Shown one piece after another: positions 17,134-22,540 of a stretch of DNA of 22,540 nt; positions within the stretch are counted from its first letter, which is position 1, and each line of letters opens with the position of its first letter. The DNA comes from an uncultured Lachnospiraceae bacterium. GTDB lineage: Bacteria; Bacillota_A; Clostridia; Lachnospirales; Lachnospiraceae. The translations under genes and the position numbers were made by a program. The notes beneath the pieces are model-generated. The model did no database searches and was not told where the DNA came from. It saw nothing but the letters and a program-made list of their open reading frames with translations. The stretch covers positions 1 through 22,540 of the forward strand of contig CAJLNC010000045.1 in NCBI GenBank assembly GCA_905207905.1, written 5' to 3'.

Positions 17134-17282
17134 GTAACAGTTCAGCCATACATAATGTCACAAAATTTAAGTTCAAATTGGTTTGAAAACGAAAATTTTT
17201 GTGTACTTTGTATATAGCGTTCTGCCATAAGCGAAAACGGCTGTGAAACAGCCAATTCGAGCTATTATGGCTGAACTGTTAC
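17134..17282. repeat. 149-bp element with perfect 17-bp terminal inverted repeats (MITE-like or structured leader)
   Basis: GTAACAGTTCAGCCATA (17134-17150) and its exact complement (17266-17282) bound the element. Inside, CACAAAA-type arms enclose TTCAAA-TTGG-TTTGAA (about 17159-17203), and GGCTGT-GAA-ACAGCC lies between GCCATAA (from 17224) and TTATGGC. ATTTTTA occurs directly left (17127-17133) and one base beyond the right end (17284-17290), as a target-site duplication would. No transposase is encoded. It lies between the azlC promoter and gene, so it would be transcribed as the mRNA leader. Confidence 0.6.
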
Positions 17283-17299
17283 AATTTTTATTTGTTCAA

Positions 17300-17328
17300 A
17301 TTATACCACTGTTTCCCAGGAGTGCCAA
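17300..17328 (-). promoter_or_regulatory. Sigma-A-type promoter for azlCD
   Basis: On the minus strand TTGGCA (17323-17328), a 17-bp spacer and perfect TATAAT (17300-17305) make one of the best promoter matches in the window. It lies just after the ABC permease stop and about 200 bp before azlC, so transcription would pass through the inverted-repeat element. No terminator was seen between the permease gene and this promoter. Confidence 0.65.
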
Positions 17329-17363
17329 TGATTTTTCTAACGGGCGTTTCCTTCTTTGCCGCC

Positions 17364-18674
17364 TCATCCATACTTTTTCCACCTGCTTTTCTCATCCAAT
17401 CCTTTCTCTGGCTCTCTTTTCTGTTCCCAATACCTTTTGTGTTTTTTCCCTTTCCCGATTCGGCAGGCAAACCCCTGGTACAGGGCCGGTATCAAAGCCA
17501 GACTGAACACGGTATACAGCGCAAAAAGAAGCGGCACCGCCCCAAAGATTCTTCCACCCAGGGAATAAAGATTGAAATAACGCATGGCAAGGCCAATCTG
17601 CAAAAGCTGATCTGGCAGCAGCGCAATCACCTTTGTCACTATGGAACCTGGAAGATTAGACAAAAAAGAGGGCACAAAAATCAGCAGCACCGGAACCATT
17701 CCCGCCAGTACGTTGGACTTTGTTTTTGCTGATACCCACATGGCCAAAAGAGAGAAAAACAGACACCCTATATAACCGCCCAGTACCATCAGGACATAGG
17801 TCTGCCATACTGTAAAATTATAAAAAGATTTCCAAAAGCCCTGATCCACCTGTATCTGACACTGCCAGCCATCTGATCCCAGATAGCCCAACACCACTGC
17901 CGTGTACAGAAAGACCAAAACAAAATAGACTCCAGTGACAATGCCCAGCCCAGCCTTGATCTTTGCCCTCACACCGCGATTCCGTCCGCAGGCGCTGGCA
18001 AAATAGACCTCCTCTGCCTTCCAGGCAAACTCGTTAGAAAAAATTCCAGAAACCAGGTAACCCAGCACCAGCACCGCCAGCATTGCTATGGTAGGAAAAT
18101 ATTCAAACAGCTGGGACCAGCCGGTATGATAATCGTAAAACAGAGGAACCGCAAGCTGTTCATACCTGCTTATCAGCCAGTCCTTTTCCTTCCTGGAAAA
18201 CTGATCCTTGGCATCTCCCTCCAGCCATTCCTTCAAAAGACGAACCCGGTTTCTGTAAAAATCCCCTGCCTCCTCCTCTGTCACTCCGTCTGCCCTTCGA
18301 TAGTCATACTCCTGAAAATCTCTGGCAAAGGCCCGGTTCATCAACTCTCGGATATCAGAAAAGCCTTGCCTCCAACTGTAGGCAATGTCATTCTGATTAA
18401 AATCTTCCGACTGATACTCCGGGGTTGCCATAATTCTCTGATTTTCCCGAATTACAAGACTCAGCTTCTCTTCATCCAACGGACCGCTCCATCCCTTCTT
18501 TTCTGCCCGTAAAGCTGCTACTGCCCCTGGCCCTTTCTCTGCATCTCCATTTTCATTCACCCTGGAGACATTTGTGGCAAAATAGCAGGTAAGCCCCAGC
18601 ACTGCCAAAAGAAGCAATACTGCGATTCTGCCTCCGGTTCGTAAAAATACTTTTTTCCACTCAAATGCCGTCAT
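17364..18674 (-). CDS. ABC-2 type transporter permease with large outer loop
   Basis: This 436-residue membrane protein partners the ATPase encoded upstream. It has one N-terminal helix (about 15-33), then a soluble Glu/Arg/Tyr-rich stretch of about 160-170 residues predicted outside the membrane, and about five more helices grouped in the C-terminal half. It ends in a very basic Lys/Arg-rich tail. This layout is common in ABC-2 export or lantibiotic-immunity-type permeases. The frame is open further upstream, but ATG at 18674 overlaps the ATPase end by 14 bp and starts right before the first helix, so it is preferred. The cargo is unknown. Control by the sigma factor at the head of the cluster is inferred. 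Confidence 0.85.
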   Translation of the reverse strand: MTAFEWKKVFLRTGGRIAVLLLLAVLGLTCYFATNVSRVNENGDAEKGPGAVAALRAEKKGWSGPLDEEKLSLVIRENQRIMATPEYQSEDFNQNDIAYSWRQGFSDIRELMNRAFARDFQEYDYRRADGVTEEEAGDFYRNRVRLLKEWLEGDAKDQFSRKEKDWLISRYEQLAVPLFYDYHTGWSQLFEYFPTIAMLAVLVLGYLVSGIFSNEFAWKAEEVYFASACGRNRGVRAKIKAGLGIVTGVYFVLVFLYTAVVLGYLGSDGWQCQIQVDQGFWKSFYNFTVWQTYVLMVLGGYIGCLFFSLLAMWVSAKTKSNVLAGMVPVLLIFVPSFLSNLPGSIVTKVIALLPDQLLQIGLAMRYFNLYSLGGRIFGAVPLLFALYTVFSLALIPALYQGFACRIGKGKKHKRYWEQKREPEKGLDEKSRWKKYG

Positions 18675-19548
18675 GGCCGTCACCGATCCTCTCTCCAAAA
18701 CAATCCAAAAACAAATCCTCCAGGGTAGGCTGTTCCAAAACTGCCCCCGGAGCCGGACAGTTTTTGGCCAGTACACGAAGTTCCACACCACCGGATACTG
18801 TTTTCAGATTAGCCACCTGGTACTCTCTTAAATACCATTCCGCCTGGCCTTGAGAAATCAGAAGACTCCACACCCGGTTTTCCATCCCAGAAAGCAATTC
18901 CTCTCCGGTTCCGGAAGACTCCAGGCGTCCATTCCTCATCAAGAGAATCTCCTTGGCAATATACTCCACATCCGACACAATGTGGGTGGACAAAAGTACC
19001 AGCCGATCTCTGGCCATCTCACTAATCAAATTCCGAAACCGGATTCTCTCCCCCGGATCCAAACCAGCAGTCGGCTCATCCAGGATCAAAATGGCAGGAT
19101 CGTTTAAAAGAGCTTGGGCAATTCCAACCCGACGCTTCATCCCTCCGGAAAGTTTTTTCATCTTTCTGCTTTTCATCTGCTCCATTCCCACTTGTTTCAG
19201 CAGTTCCCGGATTCGCTGACGGGCTGTGACCGGACGCAAACCCTTGATAGATGCAATATATTCCAAATACTGCTGCACCGTAAAATCCGGATAAAAGCCA
19301 AACTCCTGAGGCAGATAGCCCAAAAGTTTCCGGTATCTCTCCCCCATCTGAAAAATATCCTCCCCATCCCAGGTGATTCTTCCCTCCGTAGGAGAAAGCA
19401 GCGTACACAGCATCCGCATAAGCGTGGTCTTTCCAGCTCCGTTAACCCCCAGCAGTCCGTACACCCCGGGAGTCATGGTATAGGAAATGCCATTCACTGC
19501 CATGACCTGGTGAAATTCCTTTTTTAAATCAGTAATTCTCAATTCCAT
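18661..19548 (-). CDS. ABC transporter ATP-binding protein (exporter type)
   Basis: This 295-residue ATPase has Walker A GVNGAGKTT (34-42), Q-loop LPQEFGFYPDFT (79-90), signature LSGGM (133-137), Walker B ILILDEP (153-159) and H189. The GVNGAGKTT/LPQ pattern and AGLDPGER place it with the CcmA/BcrA-like ATPases that pair with ABC-2 permeases. The ATG at 19548 overlaps the preceding membrane gene by 10 bp and has GGAGGG nine bases upstream, which decides it over an upstream in-frame ATG. The remaining 80 residues after the ATPase core are the usual variable tail. Confidence 0.9.
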   Translation of the reverse strand: MELRITDLKKEFHQVMAVNGISYTMTPGVYGLLGVNGAGKTTLMRMLCTLLSPTEGRITWDGEDIFQMGERYRKLLGYLPQEFGFYPDFTVQQYLEYIASIKGLRPVTARQRIRELLKQVGMEQMKSRKMKKLSGGMKRRVGIAQALLNDPAILILDEPTAGLDPGERIRFRNLISEMARDRLVLLSTHIVSDVEYIAKEILLMRNGRLESSGTGEELLSGMENRVWSLLISQGQAEWYLREYQVANLKTVSGGVELRVLAKNCPAPGAVLEQPTLEDLFLDCFGERIGDGHDGI

Positions 19549-20321
19549 AGCAGACTTCCCTCCAAAATTTCCTTGTAATGTCTCTGTCCTCGCTGGATCA
19601 CATAAAACAGGTATCCTGCAGAAATCCCCAGCATCAGCCACCAAAGAGGCTGCGCAATCGCCTGATAGACTGCCTCATTCAATACAATCTCCGTCCAAAG
19701 TACACACCAACCGCCGCACAGGGCAACCGCCTGCCCTATTCCTGAAAACCGTTTCCCATACAGACTTTGAAAACATAGGCCGCAGGTTACAAAATAAGGC
19801 ATGAAAAACTGTATAATCAGCTCCTCCAGCGGATAATTCCCTTCAAAAGCGCTAGCCGCAAAAAATACGGCCAGCAGCAGCGCATCTACCAGTGCAAATA
19901 CAAATATCTTTGCTCCATAGATCTGCTGCAGTGAATAATAGGCTGCACATTCCACTTCCACAGACTGAGCGCTCCTATTTTTCCAAAGCTCCGGCAAAAT
20001 CAAAATTCCAAACACCGATGCCAGCACTCCTAAATACCGTGAAATATACCTGGGACTTCCAGTACTCTGAAGTAACCACCACAGCATAAGGAGCGCTGCT
20101 CCCTGAAGCAGCCACCACCTCTTCTGGATATACCGGCTCTGCTGATACAAAAATTCTGCTCTGGACAAAACGCTTCCCTGTTCTGCCTCATACAGTGCTC
20201 TTGCGGAGGCTTTGAGCGTCCTCGCCAACCCCTCCTGATATCTTTGCTCCTCCTCCGGCGTCCGATTGCTTCCCCCCCTCTCTGAAAGCCTTCTTTTAAT
20301 CTCTTTATCCAACAGTTTCAT
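19539..20321 (-). CDS. Unrecognised six-helix membrane protein of the sigma/ABC cluster
   Basis: I do not recognise this 260-residue protein. It begins with a charged, likely cytosolic and helical domain (1-66, rich in Glu, Arg and Lys). About six membrane helices follow (near 69-86, 97-112, 138-157, 166-184, 196-214 and 224-243) and the tail is short. GGAGGAAGT precedes the ATG. It sits between a sigma factor gene and an ABC exporter and overlaps the ATPase by 10 bp. A second permease-like subunit or a sensor that holds the sigma factor at the membrane are both possible. It has no zinc-finger anti-sigma motif (no HxxxCxxC). Confidence 0.8.
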   Translation of the reverse strand: MKLLDKEIKRRLSERGGSNRTPEEEQRYQEGLARTLKASARALYEAEQGSVLSRAEFLYQQSRYIQKRWWLLQGAALLMLWWLLQSTGSPRYISRYLGVLASVFGILILPELWKNRSAQSVEVECAAYYSLQQIYGAKIFVFALVDALLLAVFFAASAFEGNYPLEELIIQFFMPYFVTCGLCFQSLYGKRFSGIGQAVALCGGWCVLWTEIVLNEAVYQAIAQPLWWLMLGISAGYLFYVIQRGQRHYKEILEGSLLWN

Positions 20322-20339
20322 ACTTCCTCCTTCCCGGCT

Positions 20340-20513
20340 TTAGACCAGCGAGCCAAAACTTTTTTCAGTTTTAAATAGCGTTCTGAATCTTCTTCCTCCA
20401 CAATTCTGCTCTATCATCTGTTTTTTCCGCAAACGCTCCGGTTCTGCTTCATCATCTGTTTTTTCTACAAATTCTCCGGTTCTGCCTGCCAGGTTCTCAG
20501 TGCTTCCTTTCAA
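20340..20513 (-). CDS. Possible 57-residue ORF behind the sigma factor gene (doubtful)
   Basis: A frame of 57 codons begins at TTG, overlapping the sigma stop as TTGA, and ends 18 bp before the membrane-protein gene. The product would be charged (EKTDDEAEPERLRKKQ in the middle) with no known domain. GAGGAG lies only two bases before the TTG, too close for a good site. The frame runs through a tandem repeat whose 38-bp period shifts frame between copies, so the two copies do not encode the same peptide. It may be a remnant of a longer gene. Confidence 0.2.
   Translation of the reverse strand: MKGSTENLAGRTGEFVEKTDDEAEPERLRKKQMIEQNCGGRRFRTLFKTEKSFGSLV
20413..20485. repeat. Two-copy tandem repeat, 38-bp period
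   Basis: Copies at 20413-20447 and 20451-20485 match at 31 of 35 positions by eye; both begin ATCATCTGTTTTTTC and end CTCCGGTTCTGC. They are separated by three bases. The period is not a multiple of three. The repeat fills part of the gap between the sigma gene and the membrane-protein gene. Confidence 0.8.
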
Positions 20514-21106
20514 GGCTCCTCTTGAAGATAAACAGACAAAAGCTCCCTAGCCCGCCGTATTCTGTATTTTACCAGAGACAGTTTGATACCCAGGATTCTG
20601 GCAATATCCTTTTGCTTCTGTTCCTGTACAAAAAAGAGAATAGCAGTCTCCCGAATCTCTTCCGGCAGTTGAGCAAGAGCCATCTTTACCGTGATCCTAG
20701 TATCCCAATCCTCCTGTTCCTTTCCTGCCTCTCCCAAGGACTGCTGTAAGAAATACAAAGAATCCACCTTCCCGGTCCGACCTATTCCATAGCTATCCAC
20801 CTGCTCCGTCAAACTCTCCAGTAAAAGCTCTTTTCTCTTCCTGTGATAATCCCTGCAAAGATTTCCGGCAATTGTGTAAAGAAAGTTTCTTGCCTTTCCC
20901 CGATGATGATAGGAAGGCAGGGCATGAAAAAAACGAATAAAAGTTTCCTGGGTCAAATCTTCCCCATAACTGATATCCTGGGTATGAAGCCGGCAGTATG
21001 TAAGAATCTGGGAATAATATTTTTTCACAAAATCCTCAAGGGCCTGCTCATCTCCCATGCGCATCTTCTCTATAAGCCAAAAATCGGATGATTCCCTCTT
21101 CTCCAA
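20510..21106 (-). CDS. RNA polymerase sigma-70 family factor, ECF-like
   Basis: This 198-residue protein has sigma region 2 (about 22-92, with EDLTQETFIRFFHALPSY as the core-binding/-10 segment, 49-66) and region 4 (about 141-190, LPEEIRETAIL...KDIARILGIKLSLVKYRIRRARELL), joined by a linker of about 50 residues. No region 3 or 1.1 is seen, so it is ECF-like. The start is TTG at 21106: AGGAGG lies eight bases upstream, and the next Met (residue 15) would remove part of the first region 2 helix. It heads a cluster with an unknown membrane protein and an ABC exporter, which suggests a stress-responsive export unit. No recognisable anti-sigma gene is next to it. Confidence 0.9.
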   Translation of the reverse strand: MEKRESSDFWLIEKMRMGDEQALEDFVKKYYSQILTYCRLHTQDISYGEDLTQETFIRFFHALPSYHHRGKARNFLYTIAGNLCRDYHRKRKELLLESLTEQVDSYGIGRTGKVDSLYFLQQSLGEAGKEQEDWDTRITVKMALAQLPEEIRETAILFFVQEQKQKDIARILGIKLSLVKYRIRRARELLSVYLQEEP

Positions 21107-21148
21107 TTTCCCCGCCTCCTTTCTCCCGGTTTTGAAGCGCTTCTATCT

Positions 21149-21154
21149 ATTATA
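21149..21154 (-). promoter_or_regulatory. TATAAT -10 element before the sigma factor gene
   Basis: A perfect TATAAT on the minus strand lies about 45 bp before the TTG start and directly after the tuf terminators. No good TTGACA-like -35 is found 16-18 bp upstream, where the terminator T run lies. The promoter may be weak or need an activator. Confidence 0.35.
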
Positions 21155-21163
21155 ACGTGCCAA

Positions 21164-21198
21164 AAACAAAAAAAGATAGGGGCTATTCCGCCCCTATT
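21164..21198 (-). terminator. Second terminator hairpin behind tuf
   Basis: ATAGGGGC (21176-21183) pairs with GCCCCTAT (21190-21197) around a six-base loop. On the minus strand it is followed by a T-rich stretch complementary to 21164-21174. It lies between tuf and the sigma gene. Confidence 0.75.
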
Positions 21199-21230
21199 CA
21201 AAATAAATCCCGTTTGTTCTCCAATAACAG

Positions 21231-21260
21231 AAAAACCCCGGAAGCCTTACGGCTCCGGGG
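21231..21260 (-). terminator. First strong terminator hairpin behind tuf
   Basis: CCCCGGAAGCC (21236-21246) pairs with GGCTCCGGGG (21251-21260) with one bulged A and a TTAC loop. On the minus strand five T residues follow directly (21235-21231). About 200 bp separate it from the tuf stop. Confidence 0.8.
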
Positions 21261-21264
21261 CAAT

Positions 21265-21465
21265 CTTACGCTTGGACTCACGGTATCTTACGATACCTTT
21301 CTATTATATAATTTATTCTATTCGCAGTACATACCTCGACTTCGCTGCGCTCCATCTCGGTCACAGACATTCGTCCTAACAGACCTTCGTCAAATATCCT
21401 TCTGTGAGTAAACTCCTACCAGATCCTTTCCTCGGTCTTGTACTGCTCCCTGCTAATCATGCAAA
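21265..21465 (-). other. Long 3' region of tuf with small repeats and a possible 30-residue ORF
   Basis: No convincing gene is seen. The region holds a GGTATC-TTAC-GATACC hairpin (21282-21297), a direct repeat ACAGAC(A/C)TTCGTC at 21363 and 21379, and a 7-bp inverted repeat TCACAGA/TCTGTGA (21361-21367 and 21401-21407). A minus-strand frame at 21278-21370 would encode 30 residues beginning MSVTEMERSEVEV, with a weak AGGA before its ATG. This sequence looks to me like a dispersed Lachnospiraceae intergenic element, but that is from memory and unverified. Confidence 0.3.
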
Positions 21466-22540
21466 TTACTCGATGATGGTAGCAACACGGCCTGATCCTA
21501 CAGTACGTCCGCCTTCACGAATAGCGAAGGTAAGACCCTGCTCCATAGCGATGGGGTGGATCAGCTCGATGGTCATCTCTACGTTATCACCAGGCATGCA
21601 CATCTCGGTGCCTTCGGGCAACTGGATCAGACCAGTAACGTCAGTAGTTCTGAAGTAGAACTGAGGACGATAGTTGTTGAAGAACGGAGTATGACGGCCA
21701 CCCTCGTCCTTAGTCAGAACGTATACCTGAGCGGTAAATTTGGTGTGGCACTTGATGCTGCCGGGTTTGCAGAGAACCTGTCCACGCTGGATCTCTTCTC
21801 TCTTGATACCACGAAGCAGAGCACCGATGTTATCACCAGCCTGAGCCTCGTCCAGAAGCTTACGGAACATCTCGATACCAGTAACGGTAGTCTTCTTGAT
21901 ATCCTCTTTGATACCAACGATCTCAACTTCCTCATTTACATGCAGAGTACCACGCTCAACACGACCGGTAGCAACAGTACCACGACCAGTGATGGTGAAT
22001 ACGTCCTCTACAGGCATCAGGAACGGCTGATCAGTTGCACGCTGCGGATCCGGAATGTACTCGTCAACAGTGCTCATCAGCTCCATGATCTTGTCGCCCC
22101 ACTCGCCGTTGGGATCTTCCAGAGCCTTCAGTGCAGAACCTTTGATGATGGGGCAGTCATTGAAGCCGTACTCTTCCAGCTGCTCAGTGATCTCCATCTC
22201 AACCAGCTCTAACAGCTCCTCATCGTCAACCATATCGCATTTGTTCATGAATACAACGATGTAAGGAACACCTACCTGACGGGACAGAAGGATATGCTCT
22301 TTCGTCTGAGCCATAACACCATCAGTAGCAGCAACTACCAGGATAGCGCCATCCATCTGAGCAGCACCGGTGATCATGTTCTTAACGTAGTCAGCATGGC
22401 CGGGGCAGTCAACGTGAGCGTAATGTCTGCGTTCAGTCTCATACTCAACGTGAGAAGTAGAAATAGTGATACCACGCTCTCTCTCTTCCGGAGCTTTATC
22501 AATGTTCTCGAAATCAGTAGCTGTGTTACCAGCAACTCTC
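21466..22540 (-). CDS. tuf: Translation elongation factor EF-Tu (partial, N-terminus outside window)
   Basis: About 357 codons are visible, lacking roughly the first 40 residues including the P-loop. EF-Tu is the GTPase that brings aminoacyl-tRNA to the ribosome. Seen in order are EERERGITI (switch 1, G2), DCPGH (G3), NKCD (G4) and GSALKAL (G5). Domain 2 follows ([21 protein letters not shown]), then domain 3, ending [15 protein letters not shown], the normal C-terminus. Codon choice is visibly narrower than in neighbouring genes, as expected for a highly expressed gene. The frame continues past the window edge. The next gene is 359 bp away behind two terminators. Confidence 0.97.
   Translation of the reverse strand, partial: RVAGNTATDFENIDKAPEERERGITISTSHVEYETERRHYAHVDCPGHADYVKNMITGAAQMDGAILVVAATDGVMAQTKEHILLSRQVGVPYIVVFMNKCDMVDDEELLELVEMEITEQLEEYGFNDCPIIKGSALKALEDPNGEWGDKIMELMSTVDEYIPDPQRATDQPFLMPVEDVFTITGRGTVATGRVERGTLHVNEEVEIVGIKEDIKKTTVTGIEMFRKLLDEAQAGDNIGALLRGIKREEIQRGQVLCKPGSIKCHTKFTAQVYVLTKDEGGRHTPFFNNYRPQFYFRTTDVTGLIQLPEGTEMCMPGDNVEMTIELIHPIAMEQGLTFAIREGGRTVGSGRVATIIE

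Noticed and set aside
17134..17282. Inverted repeat as a terminator for the upstream ABC operon
   Set aside because: On the minus strand no T run follows the second arm, and the 115-base loop is far too large.
17288..17371. 27-codon frame overlapping the end of the ABC permease
   Set aside because: It has AGGTGG before its ATG, but it covers the azlC promoter, is very short and resembles nothing known.
18675..18791. N-terminal extension of the ABC-2 permease by 39 residues
   Set aside because: It lies within the ATPase gene; the ATG at 18674 gives the usual short overlap and starts right before the first helix.
19549..19644. N-terminal extension of the exporter ATPase by 32 residues
   Set aside because: It lies inside the membrane-protein gene; ATG at 19548 has GGAGGG upstream and begins at the typical ATPase N-terminus.
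20413..20485. CRISPR-like repeat
   Set aside because: Only two diverged copies with a three-base spacer and no cas genes.

Overview
The window looks like a piece of chromosome from a strictly anaerobic, low-to-mid GC Firmicute, most likely Clostridia of the Lachnospiraceae type. This rests on an oxygen/NO-scavenging flavodiiron protein, strong AGGAGG-type ribosome binding sites before almost every gene, TTG and GTG starts, EF-Tu sequence and AT-rich intergenic regions. Taxonomy is inference. Every supported gene lies on the minus strand, so the genes are read from high to low coordinates. No rRNA, tRNA, CRISPR array or transposase gene was seen.

In order of transcription: (1) tuf, encoding EF-Tu, runs off the right edge (21466-22540) and is followed by two minus-strand terminator hairpins. 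(2) A regulatory/transport unit follows (17364-21106): an ECF-like sigma factor with a TTG start, an unrecognised six-helix membrane protein, an ABC ATPase and an ABC-2 permease. The last three overlap by 10-14 bp. The 188-bp gap behind the sigma gene holds a 38-bp-period tandem duplication and a possible 57-codon ORF. (3) azlC-azlD (16056-17100), a branched-chain amino-acid exporter pair, sits behind a good promoter. Its leader contains a 149-bp element bounded by perfect 17-bp inverted repeats, and the unit ends in a strong terminator. (4) A nine-gene operon (5337-15576) looks like a peptide-use unit: a TetR-family regulator, a degenerate amidohydrolase, an intact amidohydrolase, a cytosolic prolyl-oligopeptidase-type peptidase, two oligopeptide permeases, two oligopeptide ATPases and a family-5 solute-binding protein. 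Genes overlap or lie 3-20 bp apart, apart from a 62-bp gap before the binding protein, and a hairpin terminator closes the unit. (5) An orphan metallo-beta-lactamase-fold hydrolase has a leader with a 9-bp inverted repeat. (6) hflK-hflC encode a membrane SPFH pair. (7) A 614-residue flavodiiron protein is fused to flavin-reductase and rubredoxin domains and has its own promoter.

The most notable system is the peptide operon. A TetR-family repressor appears to control it through an array of TTCGC half-sites just downstream of a promoter. Peptides would be captured and imported by the Opp transporter, cut by the S9 peptidase in the cytosol, and passed to a metal-dependent amidohydrolase. The odd element is the second amidohydrolase: it is clearly a paralogue of the intact one but has lost every metal ligand that can be aligned, which suggests a pseudoenzyme partner.
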